A stretch of DNA of 64,000 nt, from NCBI RefSeq assembly GCF_003944715.1, contig NZ_RWIT01000001.1, positions 434,001 through 498,000 of the forward strand, in the 5' to 3' direction. This document shows, piece after piece, positions 7,466 to 16,819 of the stretch. The first letter of the stretch is position 1, and the number at the start of each line of letters is the position of its first letter. The stretch comes from Hymenobacter rigui (GTDB lineage: Bacteria > Bacteroidota > Bacteroidia > Cytophagales > Hymenobacteraceae). A program made the translations under genes and the position numbers. A model generated the notes under the pieces. The model was not told the DNA's origin, did no database searches, and was given only the letters and a program-made list of their open reading frames with translations.

Positions 7466-10400
7466 TTACCGCTCCACCGTCAGCCAGCCTTTCGCCGAGC
7501 GGCCGTCGGCATCTTTCAGTTGGTAATAGTACAGGCCGTCGGGCAGGTTGTCGGCGCGCCAGTCGTTACGATAGTTATCCGTCTCAAACACCTTGTTTCC
7601 CCACCGCGTGAATACGCGCAGCGTGGCCGGCCGGCAACTGAAGCGCGGTATGAAGGTTTCGTTTTTGTCGTCGTGGTTGGGCGTGATGATGTTGGGCACG
7701 AATACCTCGCCCACCAGCACCGGTACAAAGCTGGTTTCCACGGTACAATTGGCGTAGCGGGCCGTAAGCTTGGCCGTGTACGTGCCCGGCTGCTGATAGA
7801 TATGCGTGGGTGCTTCCTCCGTCGATACGGGGCTACCGTCGCCAAAATCCCAGGTGTAGCTGCCCCCGGTCAATACCGGAACAAACGGGCAGCTGAACGG
7901 GGCCAGTCCTGTGTATTGCGGAAAATTGCTGCATTCCGGCACGTTCAGCGGAAAATTTACGGATGGCGAAGGTGCCAGCAGCACCTGGCGGGTGGCCGTG
8001 TTGGTGCACCCGCTTTCGGTAACGGAGTAAGTGAGGGTGAAGATACCGCCGCGCAGATTGGTGTTGGGCGGAGTGAACAGGCCCGTCGGCGTTACGCCGG
8101 TACCGCTCCAGGTGCCGCCGGCCGGGGTGGCACCCGTGAGTTGTACGGGTTTGGTTTCGTAGGCGCAGAAGGTGAGGTTGGGCCCGGCCACCGGCTTGGG
8201 AAATGGGTTGACAACGACCGTGCGGGTTGCGGTGCCGCAGCCCAGCGTATCGGAATAGGAATAGGTGATGGTATGGGTACCCGGCCCCGCCTGCTGCGGA
8301 TTAAACACATTGCCCGACAAGCCTGCCGGGCCGCTCCAGGTGCCCCCGGCGGGCTGGGCCTGCAGGGTAACGGAGGTCCCATTGGCACACAGCGCCGGTA
8401 CCGGATTGATATTTACGGTAAGGGGGGGCGTCACAATCATGGCCAGCGGGCGGATACTGCGGCAGATGCCGGTGGTTTGCACGGAATATTGCAACAGGTT
8501 GCGACCCACCAGCGCCGCGCTGGGCTGAAACTGATAGGTGCCATTGGACTGCCGCGTAACGCCCGGCCCACTCCAGATGCCGCCGCTGGGCTGGCCGCCC
8601 AGCGTAACCGGGCTGCTGCCTACGCACACGTAGCGGGTAGGGCCGGGGTCGGCTACCGTGAGGCCGAAGCTGATGGCAAAGGCGGCGTTATTACAGTTGC
8701 TGCTGCCGTTGCGGGTGGTGTAATAGTTGGCTCCCTGTGGTACCGGGAAACTCTGGGTACCACCGCAACCGCCACACACGGCCTGGTACACCACGCCTTT
8801 TTTATCGAAGCGGGAGGTGCCGCCATCCACATGCTCACCCCGGGCTCCCCGCTCCCCATAAAACGTAGCGTACTCCAGGCCCGTGAGCCCCGCTGCATAT
8901 TGGGCCAGGTAAAAGTCGCTGCCATCGGTAGTCGTCTGCATGGCCCCATTTGTTACAGGTAAGCCTATGGTTGAGCCGCCACCGTAGGTGGCATTTACGT
9001 TGCCCCCCCAGCCGCACACGTACACCCGCTCACAATCGTCCACCAGAAAAGCCGTCGGTGAAATATCGTATCCATCCCGCCCCGAGCCAATGGTGGTGCT
9101 GTACTGGGTGGCGCTCAAATCACCGTTGAGCTTCTGAATAAACTGATGTGCGCCCCGCACGCCGTAGCGCCCGGCCGTGATGGGGTAATTGCTGGAAGTG
9201 GTCTGCCCTAGAATGTACACATCGTTGTTTGCATCCAGCTGCAGGAAAAAAGCCAGCTCATTGGCTGAGGTGCCCACGTAGGTAGCATAACGCAGCGCCG
9301 TACCTGCCGGCGTGAAGCAGGCTATAAATCCGTCGCGCCCGCCTGCTGCTGGCACCTGCAGCGCGCCGGCAGTGGTGGGGAAGTCGTGGCTGTCGGTGCC
9401 GCCGGCTACATACAGATGCCGGTCGGGGGTGAGCTGCAGCGAAAAGGCCGCGTCAGCGCTGGAACCTCCCAGATAGCTGCTCCAGATCAGGCGGTTCAGG
9501 GTGCGGGGCAACTTGCATACCAGCGCATCAGAAATGCCCTGGCGCGCTGACTGAACCGGCTGGGCCAGCGGAAAATCCGGGCTTTGTGTGACGGAGGCTA
9601 TGTACACATTGTTCTCTCCATCGGTAAGTACATCCCCTCTGAATGCGTCCCCATAGTTGTTCACCAGCCCCAGGTTAAGCCCGTCGTTGCTGGTGCCGCC
9701 CAGAAAAGTAGAGGCCATCAGCCGGGAGCCATCGGAGCTAAGCGTGCTGACAAACAGGTCGGCCCCAGCTGAGTATCCCATCTGCCCGGTAAGCTGCCCA
9801 CCCAGCGGGTTGATGCCCGGCCCCCCTTTGAAGGTGCTTTGCACTACGCCGGTTGAAACCGGAAAATTGGCTGACCCGGTAGTGCCCAGCACAACCAGCT
9901 CGCCCAGACTGTTCACTACCAAGCTATGCGGAGCATCGGTGTTGCTGCCGCCCAGATACGTTGCGTACAGGCGGGCGGCCGGGCCGGAAGAGGTAACGCG
10001 GTATTTGATGATGGCCACGTCGCCCATGCCAGCGAATACCTGCTGGAACGCACCTACGGAAGCCGGGTAGCCCGTGGCAAACACCACCCCGCCGGAGTAC
10101 ATGTTGCCCTGCGCGTCGTAAGTAGCCGTGAACCCCCAGTTATCGGCCGTAGAGCCGGTAAACGACGAAAACAAGACCGTGGGGTCAATGGTGAGCGGCA
10201 GTTTGGGATTGTAGCTGCCCAGCCGGAACCGCACCGTCTGGCCGCTCAGCTCGAAGCGGCAGCTTACCGGCTGCTGCTCGCCCGAGGGCAGGGTCTGCCA
10301 GGCCCGGGGTGCTTGTTCTGTCACGTCGCCCACCGAGGTCCGGATGCGCAAATGGCCCTCCGGGGTCAGCTGCACGGCATCAGCTCCGGTGTACTGCAGC

Positions 10401-10945
10401 CGGATGGCGGCGGGGCGGCCTCCGGGAGCCACTTCCAGGTCGTATTCCAGCTGCTGCTGACGGTTTTCGTACAGGCGCACATCCACACCCGGGTACACCC
10501 CTTTGTAGTACACCTGCCGGAAGCCCCGGACCTGGCTGGCCCATTCCGCCGGGTTGCTGCCTCGGAAATAGTTGCGGGTGCCGGCCGTAGGCTGCAGGGC
10601 CTGCGGCACCACGCGCGGGTTGCCCCCCGCAAACGACATTGTGTAAGCATGGCCCCGCACCGCGGCCGGCGCCGGCTGAAGCGGCCCGGTAGCAGCAGCA
10701 TCGTGTTGGTGCGAGGCAGCCCGCAACCCGGCCGGGTCCAGCAACGAGTAGGTAAAACCTGTGGCCGTCAGGTAGAGTTGGCCGGCGGGTACTTCGGCCT
10801 GAAAATATACGGGCTTAGGCCACTGCCCCTTGTTTTCCACAAATTCCAGACTTTGATCGGGTTCCGGAGCCCGAACGGGACGTGGGGCGGCAACTGTCAG
10901 CAAAGAGCTTACACAGAGAGTAATACAGGTAAAAAATCGAAACAT
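7466..10945 (-). CDS. Giant secreted T9SS type B protein (DUF7948, beta-propeller and PKD), copy 2
   Basis: The start is placed at the ATG at 10945 (MFRFFTCITLCVSSLLTVAA), which opens a signal peptide. The reading frame continues 129 codons upstream, but that part is highly charged, repeat-like and antisense to the neighbour gene. The 1159-residue product repeats the architecture of the upstream-strand neighbour: DUF7948-like LEFVENKGQWPKPVYFQAEV, propeller repeats, fewer Ig-like repeats (three with GGTWSG or GGIWSG), PKD (WDFGDGSPVSTEEAPTHIY) and the type B C-terminal domain (NIITPNHDDKNETFIPRF). The paralogs are alike over much of their length, for example LTIDPTVVFSTFTGS against LTIDPTVLFSSFTGS and DNWGFTATYDAQGN in both. 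Tandem duplication is the simplest origin. Surface role unknown. Confidence 0.88.
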   Translation of the reverse strand: MFRFFTCITLCVSSLLTVAAPRPVRAPEPDQSLEFVENKGQWPKPVYFQAEVPAGQLYLTATGFTYSLLDPAGLRAASHQHDAAATGPLQPAPAAVRGHAYTMSFAGGNPRVVPQALQPTAGTRNYFRGSNPAEWASQVRGFRQVYYKGVYPGVDVRLYENRQQQLEYDLEVAPGGRPAAIRLQYTGADAVQLTPEGHLRIRTSVGDVTEQAPRAWQTLPSGEQQPVSCRFELSGQTVRFRLGSYNPKLPLTIDPTVLFSSFTGSTADNWGFTATYDAQGNMYSGGVVFATGYPASVGAFQQVFAGMGDVAIIKYRVTSSGPAARLYATYLGGSNTDAPHSLVVNSLGELVVLGTTGSANFPVSTGVVQSTFKGGPGINPLGGQLTGQMGYSAGADLFVSTLSSDGSRLMASTFLGGTSNDGLNLGLVNNYGDAFRGDVLTDGENNVYIASVTQSPDFPLAQPVQSARQGISDALVCKLPRTLNRLIWSSYLGGSSADAAFSLQLTPDRHLYVAGGTDSHDFPTTAGALQVPAAGGRDGFIACFTPAGTALRYATYVGTSANELAFFLQLDANNDVYILGQTTSSNYPITAGRYGVRGAHQFIQKLNGDLSATQYSTTIGSGRDGYDISPTAFLVDDCERVYVCGWGGNVNATYGGGSTIGLPVTNGAMQTTTDGSDFYLAQYAAGLTGLEYATFYGERGARGEHVDGGTSRFDKKGVVYQAVCGGCGGTQSFPVPQGANYYTTRNGSSNCNNAAFAISFGLTVADPGPTRYVCVGSSPVTLGGQPSGGIWSGPGVTRQSNGTYQFQPSAALVGRNLLQYSVQTTGICRSIRPLAMIVTPPLTVNINPVPALCANGTSVTLQAQPAGGTWSGPAGLSGNVFNPQQAGPGTHTITYSYSDTLGCGTATRTVVVNPFPKPVAGPNLTFCAYETKPVQLTGATPAGGTWSGTGVTPTGLFTPPNTNLRGGIFTLTYSVTESGCTNTATRQVLLAPSPSVNFPLNVPECSNFPQYTGLAPFSCPFVPVLTGGSYTWDFGDGSPVSTEEAPTHIYQQPGTYTAKLTARYANCTVETSFVPVLVGEVFVPNIITPNHDDKNETFIPRFSCRPATLRVFTRWGNKVFETDNYRNDWRADNLPDGLYYYQLKDADGRSAKGWLTVER

Positions 10946-11037
10946 AGAAATGGGCTGAAGAACGGCACGAAATATACATACTCCGGCGCGCAAAACTCGG
11001 GCCGTTTTCAGGTAGTAGCGTGCTTCGCTGGAACGGC

Positions 11038-11045
11038 TACCTTTG
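11038..11045 (+). promoter_or_regulatory. -7 box of the endonuclease/exonuclease/phosphatase gene
   Basis: TACCTTTG, a perfect TAnnTTTG match, about 36 bases before the GTG at 11081 and 75 before the ATG at 11120. It supports a start near 11081-11120 rather than the far upstream limit of the open frame. Confidence 0.55.
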
Positions 11046-11080
11046 CTGACCTGACCAAATCTGCCGCTGAAAGGTTGCCC

Positions 11081-12211
11081 GTGCGTCGTTCGTTTGCTTT
11101 CAAGACTACCGTGTTGGTAATGGGGTGGGTGCTGGCGGCCATTGCCTGCGCCCAGATTCCGGCGTACACCTTCTGGCCGGCCATATTCGGGGCGCTTACG
11201 CTGCCGGTGGCCCTGGCCCTGAACCTGCTGCTGGTGGGCTACTGGCTGCTGCGGCGCTGGCCGGTGGCGTTGCTGCCGCTGGCCGTGGCGGTGCTCACGT
11301 GGCCGCACTTTCAGCGGGGGCTGGCCCTGCACCCGTTCAAGCTGAGCAATGCCCCCGTGCCGGCCAATGGTCCGGTAGTAAAGGTGCTGTCGGCCAACGT
11401 GCGGATCTTCAACGTGTATCCGCAGCTGCGCAATGAGGGGCTACAGTCGTCGAAAGCCATGGTGAAATGGCTGCAGGATACCCCGGCCGATATTCTGTGC
11501 CTGCAGGAGTTTTACAACGAGCCGGCTGGTACCCGCACCCAGGATGGTACCGTGTTTCGTACAGTCGATAAGATCGGGCGCGAGGCGGGCCGGGAGGCGT
11601 TTCTGTCCAAAACCCTCACCAACAGTGCCGGGGCCGAGTTTGGTATGGCCATCTTTTCGCGCTTCCCCATCGTGCATCGGGGCACCATCAACTTCGGCAA
11701 GCTCACCCAGAACCACGCCATGTGGGCCGACGTGCGCCTGCCTTCCCACGATACCATCCGGATATACAGCTTCCATCTGCAGAGCATGAGCATGGATGAG
11801 AAGGACATTGTGGACAGCTATTCCAGCAAGGCCGGGCTGCGGCAGAAAGGAGCCGGGCTGCTGCGGCGCTTCAAGCGCGGGGCCATTGCCCGCCACTGGC
11901 AGGTAGATACCTTAGTAAAGCGTTTCAACCGGTGCCGCTACCCCATCCTGCTCTGCGCTGACCTCAACGACGTGCCCTACAGCTACAGCTACGACCAGCT
12001 GGCCGATAATTTCCAGAACGCCTGGGCCACGGTGGGCAACGGCGTGGGCAGCACCTACAACGGCCGGCTCCCCTTCGTACGCATCGATAATCAGTTTGCC
12101 GGTTCCCGATTCTCCGTCGAGGATTTCCAGGTGCACTACGAAATTCCCTACTCCGACCATTTCCCTACCACCGCCACCTATCAGCTACGCCCACCCGGAG
12201 CCAAACGGTAG
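11081..12211 (+). CDS. Membrane-anchored endonuclease/exonuclease/phosphatase family protein
   Basis: The start is uncertain between GTG at 11081 and ATG at 11120; a -7 box at 11038 supports either. From the GTG the product is 376 residues. Two or three hydrophobic segments come first (about residues 14-85), then an EEP catalytic domain. Its motifs are KVLSANVRIFNVY, the metal-binding Glu in ADILCLQEFYN, LCADLNDVP (catalytic Asp/Asn) and the terminal YSDHFPTTATY with the catalytic Asp-His. Phosphodiester hydrolysis outside the membrane is likely, but nucleic acid versus lipid substrate cannot be told. It is divergent from the giant T9SS gene copy 2. Confidence 0.86.
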   Translation: MRRSFAFKTTVLVMGWVLAAIACAQIPAYTFWPAIFGALTLPVALALNLLLVGYWLLRRWPVALLPLAVAVLTWPHFQRGLALHPFKLSNAPVPANGPVVKVLSANVRIFNVYPQLRNEGLQSSKAMVKWLQDTPADILCLQEFYNEPAGTRTQDGTVFRTVDKIGREAGREAFLSKTLTNSAGAEFGMAIFSRFPIVHRGTINFGKLTQNHAMWADVRLPSHDTIRIYSFHLQSMSMDEKDIVDSYSSKAGLRQKGAGLLRRFKRGAIARHWQVDTLVKRFNRCRYPILLCADLNDVPYSYSYDQLADNFQNAWATVGNGVGSTYNGRLPFVRIDNQFAGSRFSVEDFQVHYEIPYSDHFPTTATYQLRPPGAKR

Positions 12212-12436
12212 ATATATGTACCGGTAGTGGAACCGTTTGTACTACCTACCGAACTTTATAGACTACGAAGCGAGTAGTTTGTACTGCTTGGGCTGGTTTA
12301 TAAACTAAGTTTCGGGAAATACGGGGCTAATAGCAGACTTTTAGTTGGTTTGCGCTGTTAAGATACCCTTTGCCGGCGGCGGCCGTAGCAGGTGATAAAA
12401 TCTGGCACCGCCGCCATTTCATGCCGCTACGGCGGT

Positions 12437-12444
12437 TACTTTTG
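12437..12444 (+). promoter_or_regulatory. -7 box directly before cysS (short or no leader)
   Basis: TACTTTTG fits TAnnTTTG and ends only five bases before the cysS ATG at 12450. Transcription usually starts five to nine bases after this box, so the mRNA would begin at or next to the start codon. Confidence 0.5.
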
Positions 12445-12449
12445 CACTC

Positions 12450-13997
12450 ATGCAGCACCCTCTCTCGCTCTACAACACCCTCACCCGCCGCAAAGCCCCG
12501 TTCCAGCCTCTTAATGCGCCCTTTGTAGGGGTGTACCTCTGCGGACCAACGGTGTATAACGAAGCCCACGTGGGCAACGCCCGCGGGCCGGTGGTGTTTG
12601 ATGTGCTGACGCGCTACCTCCGTTACCTGGGCTACACCGTGCGCTACGTGCGCAACATCACCGATGTGGGCCACCTCGAAGGCGACGCCGACGAAGGAGA
12701 GGACAAAATCGGGAAGATTGCCCGGGCCCAAAAAGTCGAGCCCATGCAGGTGGCCGAAGGCTACACCAACCTGTATCAGGCCCACATGGAAGCCCTGGGC
12801 TGCCTACCGCCCGACATCACCCCCCGGGCCAGCGGCCACATTGTGGAGCAGGTGGAAATGGTGCAGCAAATCATCGACAACGGCTTCGGCTACGAGTCCA
12901 ATGGCTCGGTGTACTTTGATGTGCCTGCCTACAACGCCGCCGGCCGCGAGTACGGCAAGCTTTCCAACCGCGTGGTGGAAGAGCTGCTGGCCGGCTCCCG
13001 CGACAACCTGGCGGGCCAGGAAGAAAAGCGCAGCCCCTTGGATTTTGCCCTATGGAAGAAGGCCGATGAGCGCCACCTCATGCGCTGGCCCTCGCCCTGG
13101 AGCGACGGGTTCCCCGGCTGGCACTTGGAGTGCTCGGCCATGAGCCGTAAGTACCTCGGGGCCGAGTTCGACATTCACGGCGGCGGGCTGGACCTGATGT
13201 TCCCGCACCACGAGTGCGAAATTGCCCAGAGCCAGGCCTGCAACCACCCCACCAACGAGGCGCAGGTGTGGATGCACAACAACATGATTACGGTGAACGG
13301 GCAGAAGATGAGCAAGTCGCTCGGCAACTTCATCACTATCAGCCAGCTGTTTTCGGGCGAGAATACCACCCTGGCCCAGGCCTACTCGCCCATGACGGCC
13401 CGGTTCTTCCTGCTCCAAGCCCACTACCGCAGCCCCGTGGATATTACCGATGAAGGTTTGCAGGCCGCCCGCAAAGGCTACCGCAAGCTGATGAACGGTC
13501 TGCGTCTGCTGGATAAGCTGCGCGAATTCAGCCTCTCACCCGATGTAATCAAAGCCCGTACCGTGGCTCCGGTTACGGAAGGCAAAACGCCCGATACCAC
13601 CGCTGCCGACGCGGAACTGCACAAGCTGGTGCAGGACTGCTTTGTGGGCCTGAACGACGACCTGAACACGGCCCGCTGCATTGCCAGTCTGTTCAACCTG
13701 CTGCGCAAGCTCAACGGTTTCGCCGCCAATCCAGCCACGCTGGCCACCGTCAGTGCCGCCGCGCTGGACGAGGCCACCACGGCCTACCAGGCGATGGTGC
13801 AGGATGTGCTGGGCCTGCGCGACGAGCCCCGGGCCAGCGCCGAAGACCTGCTCCGCCTTACTCTGGAGTTCTACCAGGAGGCCAAAGCCACCAAGGCCTA
13901 CGACAAAGTGGACCAGATTCGGGCGGCGTTGAAGGAGCAGGGTATCGTGGTGAAAGACACCAAGGCCGGCATCGACTGGGCGTATAGCGAGGAGTAA
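12450..13997 (+). CDS. cysS: Cysteinyl-tRNA synthetase
   Basis: This class I aminoacyl-tRNA synthetase loads cysteine onto tRNA-Cys. The 515-residue protein has the zinc-site and adenylate-site text [19 protein letters not shown] (the HIGH-like motif is HVGN), LECSAMS and [18 protein letters not shown] with the further zinc ligands, and the KMSKS loop as [11 protein letters not shown]. The anticodon-binding helical region and DALR-like C-terminus follow. It is a single gene, with a 238-base stretch before it that holds no other gene and a 34-bp inverted repeat after it. The leader appears to be very short, as noted for the -7 box. Confidence 0.97.
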   Translation: MQHPLSLYNTLTRRKAPFQPLNAPFVGVYLCGPTVYNEAHVGNARGPVVFDVLTRYLRYLGYTVRYVRNITDVGHLEGDADEGEDKIGKIARAQKVEPMQVAEGYTNLYQAHMEALGCLPPDITPRASGHIVEQVEMVQQIIDNGFGYESNGSVYFDVPAYNAAGREYGKLSNRVVEELLAGSRDNLAGQEEKRSPLDFALWKKADERHLMRWPSPWSDGFPGWHLECSAMSRKYLGAEFDIHGGGLDLMFPHHECEIAQSQACNHPTNEAQVWMHNNMITVNGQKMSKSLGNFITISQLFSGENTTLAQAYSPMTARFFLLQAHYRSPVDITDEGLQAARKGYRKLMNGLRLLDKLREFSLSPDVIKARTVAPVTEGKTPDTTAADAELHKLVQDCFVGLNDDLNTARCIASLFNLLRKLNGFAANPATLATVSAAALDEATTAYQAMVQDVLGLRDEPRASAEDLLRLTLEFYQEAKATKAYDKVDQIRAALKEQGIVVKDTKAGIDWAYSEE

Positions 13998-14010
13998 AAC
14001 GACTTGTTTG

Positions 14011-14114
14011 AACGTCATGCAGAGGCGCAGCCGAAGCATCTCGCTCGTGAGTAATTAAATTGCCAGTGCAACATCAGCACGCGAGATGCTTCGGCTGCGC
14101 CTCTGCATGACGTT
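14011..14114. repeat. Dispersed hairpin repeat, copy A
   Basis: Perfect 34-bp inverted arms (14011-14044 and 14081-14114) separated by 36 bases lie between cysS and the following lipoprotein gene. The arms begin AACGTCATGCAGAGG and contain CGAAGCATCTCGC. Copies B, C and D (at 18100, 33993 and 43916) share the outer GTCATGC or GTCATTGC and the GAAGCA core. Confidence 0.85.
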
Positions 14115-14129
14115 CTTCATTCATTTTCT

Positions 14130-15152
14130 ATGACGTCCAACCTCTCTCGTCTTGCCCCGGCCGCTGTGGCCAGTCTGCTGTTGCTCACGGCCTGCCCCAG
14201 CAAAAACGACACCGCCGAAACCACCACTGATACCGCCACCGAGGAGCCGGCGCTGCCCAAAGCCCCGGCTTTCAACGCCGATTCGGCCTATGCCTTCACG
14301 GCCAAGCAGGTGAGCTTTGGCCCGCGCGTGCCCAACACGCCGGCCCATGTGAAAACCGGCGACTGGATTATCAGCAAGTTCAAGGAGGCGGGCCTGACGG
14401 TGAAGGAGCAGCCCTTCGAGGCCATGGCCTTTGATGGGAAGATGCTCAAGTCGCGCAACATTATTGCTCAGTACATGCCCCAGGCCACACGCCGGGTGGC
14501 CATCTTCGCCCACTGGGATACCCGCCCCTTTGCCGATAAGGATAAAGAGAAGAAAAACGCGCCCCTCGATGGTGCTTCCGACGGGGCCAGCGGCGTGGCC
14601 GTGGCCCTGGAAATGGCCCGCGTGCTTGGTGCCCAGAAGGATAGCCTGGCCCCCGGCGTAGGTGTCGATTTCATCCTGTTCGACTCGGAGGACTACGGCT
14701 ACGACGGCAGCACCCAGAGCGAGAAAAAGAATCTGCTGGGCAACCAGGAAAGCTGGTGCCTGGGCTCTCAGTACTGGGCCAAAAACCTAATGCCTGTCAA
14801 CTACAAGCCCAACTACGGCATCCTGCTGGATATGGTAGGGGCCAAAGGCGGTAAGTTCAGCCGTGAGCAGCTTTCCCGCGAGAAAGCCCCTGATGTGGTG
14901 GCCAAAGTGTGGAACACGGCTTCCCAACTGGGTTTCTCCGACTACTTCCTGTTCGTTGATGGCTACGGCATAACCGATGACCACGTGTTCACCAACAACG
15001 CCGGCATCCGCACCATCGATATCATCGACTTCCTGCCCAACGGCGAGTTCCAGCCCTACCACCACACCACCCAGGACAACATGAGCATCATCGACCGGCG
15101 CACCCTCAAAGCCGTCGGCCAGACGCTGCTGACGGTTCTGTACGGCGAGTAA
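14130..15152 (+). CDS. M28 family lipoprotein, glutaminyl-peptide cyclotransferase-like
   Basis: A 340-residue lipoprotein with the signal sequence ending in lipobox LLTAC (cysteine near residue 22) and a Thr/Glu-rich spacer. The M28 zinc-peptidase fold carries the expected ligands: His-Asp in FAHWDTRPFA, Asp in APLDGASDGASGVAV, Glu in FILFDSEDYGYDG, and the late His in FQPYHHTTQDN. The single-zinc glutaminyl cyclase branch keeps this SEDYG pattern. It either cyclises N-terminal glutamine on exported proteins or acts as an aminopeptidase; the cyclase assignment is favoured by DSEDYG and by length. N-terminal pyroglutamate is common on exported Bacteroidota proteins. Confidence 0.85.
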   Translation: MTSNLSRLAPAAVASLLLLTACPSKNDTAETTTDTATEEPALPKAPAFNADSAYAFTAKQVSFGPRVPNTPAHVKTGDWIISKFKEAGLTVKEQPFEAMAFDGKMLKSRNIIAQYMPQATRRVAIFAHWDTRPFADKDKEKKNAPLDGASDGASGVAVALEMARVLGAQKDSLAPGVGVDFILFDSEDYGYDGSTQSEKKNLLGNQESWCLGSQYWAKNLMPVNYKPNYGILLDMVGAKGGKFSREQLSREKAPDVVAKVWNTASQLGFSDYFLFVDGYGITDDHVFTNNAGIRTIDIIDFLPNGEFQPYHHTTQDNMSIIDRRTLKAVGQTLLTVLYGE

Positions 15153-15173
15153 GTTGCCTATAAGTACCTCACG

Positions 15174-15210
15174 AAAAAGCCCCGGTAGCACAAGCTGCCG
15201 GGGCTTTTTT
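15174..15210 (+). terminator. Intrinsic terminator after the M28 lipoprotein gene
   Basis: A 12-bp stem (AGCCCCGGTAGC with its near complement) and tetraloop followed by TTTTTT; A-run on the other side, so it can also serve the convergent acetyltransferase gene. Confidence 0.85.
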
Positions 15211-15228
15211 GCTCAAGAAGAAAATGAC

Positions 15229-15750
15229 TCAACTAAGCAGCTTATAATACACCACTGTACCCTCCAGCGCCCCGCCGGCCGTGCGGGCAAACTGCGGAAT
15301 AACGCCTGCGGCCGTATAGCCCAGACCTTGGTAGAGCAACTCGGAGCCGGCACCCTGCAGCGTATCCAGCACCAGCGTGGAGCGGTTGTGCTGCCGGGCC
15401 TCAGCCTCCAACGCCAGCATCAGTTGCCGGCCGATGCCCCGGCGCTGAGCTCGGGAGTGGACCAGCAGCTTCGATACCTCGGCCCGGTGCAGGCCGTTGA
15501 GCTTAATGGCTAGTACCAACTGCACAGTGCCCTGGAGCTGTCCGGCCTCTTCGGCCACCAATAGCAGTGTGGTGCCGGCGGCCACAGTGGCTCCAACTTC
15601 CTGCCAATACGCCAAACCCTCCGCCGTAAGCAGTGGCGGCAAATAGCCCACCGACGCGCCATTATCTACGGCATCACGTAGTAGCTCCACTAAATGGGCC
15701 ACATGCTGGGAGAACTCCTGCGCGGGTATGCGGCGGATGGTGATAGGCAT
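15229..15750 (-). CDS. GNAT family N-acetyltransferase
   Basis: A 173-residue acetyl-CoA-dependent acetyltransferase. The GNAT core is visible as AEVSKLLVHSRAQRRGIGRQLM (about 95-116), whose RRGIG is the pyrophosphate-binding loop, followed by LVLDTLQGAGSELLYQGLGY, a typical beta5-alpha4 segment. The C-terminal GTVVYYKLL closes the fold. The substrate is unknown. It ends convergent with the M28 gene and lies 24 bases downstream of the LD-carboxypeptidase gene on the same strand, so they may share a transcript. Confidence 0.88.
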   Translation of the reverse strand: MPITIRRIPAQEFSQHVAHLVELLRDAVDNGASVGYLPPLLTAEGLAYWQEVGATVAAGTTLLLVAEEAGQLQGTVQLVLAIKLNGLHRAEVSKLLVHSRAQRRGIGRQLMLALEAEARQHNRSTLVLDTLQGAGSELLYQGLGYTAAGVIPQFARTAGGALEGTVVYYKLLS

Positions 15751-15774
15751 TGTCTATTTAGGGAGTTGTTCGGG

Positions 15775-16680
15775 TTATATATACTCCAGCCGGGTACCGC
15801 TGGCATCAACCGTCAGGCGAGCTTCCCGACCTACAATTAGGGCCTGGTTCTGGGGCTCGTGGCCTACCGGGAAGTCGTAGGCCACTGGGAAATTATAGCG
15901 GCCAGCGTAGTGGTCGATGATTTCCTGGGGTGTCTGGCCGTAGGGCACGGCATTGTCCTGCGGATTGGTGAAGTGGCCCACCACCAGCCCCGCCAGCCCG
16001 GCCAGCTTGCCGGTGCGGTCCAGGTGCACCATCATCCGGTCGATGGCGTAGAGGTACTCGTCGATGTCCTCCAGAAACAGGATGCGGCCGGCCGTGGATA
16101 CGTCGGATTGGGTGCCGGTGAGGGTTTGCAGAATGCTCAGATTTCCACCCACCAGCTCGCCGGTGGCCGTGCCCGGTTGGTTGAGCGGATGCGCGGGAGC
16201 CGCATAGCTGATTGCCTCCCCAAACAACGCCCGGCGCAGGCTTTCCAGCGAATCCTCGCCGCCTTCCACATGAAACAGCAGCGGCATCACGCCGTGAATG
16301 CTCTGGTGCCCAAGCCGCAGCAAGTGGCAGTTCAGCGTGGTGATATCCGAGAAACCGGCAATCCATTTCGGGGCCTCACCGAAGCGCGAAAAGTCGATGC
16401 CATCAATGATGCGGGTGGTGCCGTAGCCGCCCCGGGCGCACAGAATGGCCCGGATTTCGGGGTTATCCAGCTGCTGCTGAAAATCCTGCCGCCGGATTTC
16501 GTCCTCACCCCCGAACTGGTGGTGGGCCACGTTGGTACTGGCCCCCAGGACCACGCGCAGGCCCCAGCTTTCCAGGGTAGCTACGGCGGCGTTCAACTCC
16601 TCGTGGGAGGCTTTGCGGGCCGGGCACACAATGGCAACCTGGTCGCCGGGACGGAGGGAGGGAGGGACGGTGGTAGGCAT
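15775..16680 (-). CDS. LD-carboxypeptidase (peptidase family S66)
   Basis: This serine peptidase trims the terminal D-Ala from murein tetrapeptides during cell-wall recycling. The 301-residue protein has the S66 hallmarks. LRPGDQVAIVCPARKAS is at the N-terminus, and ILCARGGYGTTRIIDGIDF comes before the nucleophile serine in AGFSDITTLNCHLLR. The catalytic Glu region is LFLEDIDEYLYAIDRM, and His is in YDFPVGHEPQN. No signal peptide is visible, in keeping with a cytoplasmic recycling enzyme of the LdcA type. A -7 box at 16703-16710 is close upstream. Confidence 0.93.
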   Translation of the reverse strand: MPTTVPPSLRPGDQVAIVCPARKASHEELNAAVATLESWGLRVVLGASTNVAHHQFGGEDEIRRQDFQQQLDNPEIRAILCARGGYGTTRIIDGIDFSRFGEAPKWIAGFSDITTLNCHLLRLGHQSIHGVMPLLFHVEGGEDSLESLRRALFGEAISYAAPAHPLNQPGTATGELVGGNLSILQTLTGTQSDVSTAGRILFLEDIDEYLYAIDRMMVHLDRTGKLAGLAGLVVGHFTNPQDNAVPYGQTPQEIIDHYAGRYNFPVAYDFPVGHEPQNQALIVGREARLTVDASGTRLEYI

Positions 16681-16702
16681 GGCTGGAAAGTAACTGAGCG
16701 GG

Positions 16703-16710
16703 CAAACGTA
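16703..16710 (-). promoter_or_regulatory. -7 box of the LD-carboxypeptidase gene
   Basis: TACGTTTG on the minus strand, a full TAnnTTTG match, 22 bases before the start codon at 16680. No TTG at the -33 distance. Confidence 0.45.
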
Positions 16711-16819
16711 ACGAGTAGAAGCATCTTCTACTGTTGTGCTACAACAGGTTGTTGGAAAAAGAAAAATTTTGATTGAAAGAGTTATATTTTATATTGCATA
16801 AGACATATCATGCCGCCTT

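Noticed and set aside
7319..8962. 547-codon plus-strand open frame
   Set aside because: Antisense to the second giant T9SS gene; no signal peptide, no motif.
9926..11080. Upstream extension of the endonuclease/exonuclease/phosphatase frame
   Set aside because: It is antisense to the T9SS gene and lies before the -7 box at 11038; the family starts near 11081-11120.
10946..11332. 129-codon N-terminal extension of the second giant T9SS gene
   Set aside because: Lacks signal character and runs opposite to the divergent neighbour; the ATG at 10945 opens a perfect signal peptide.
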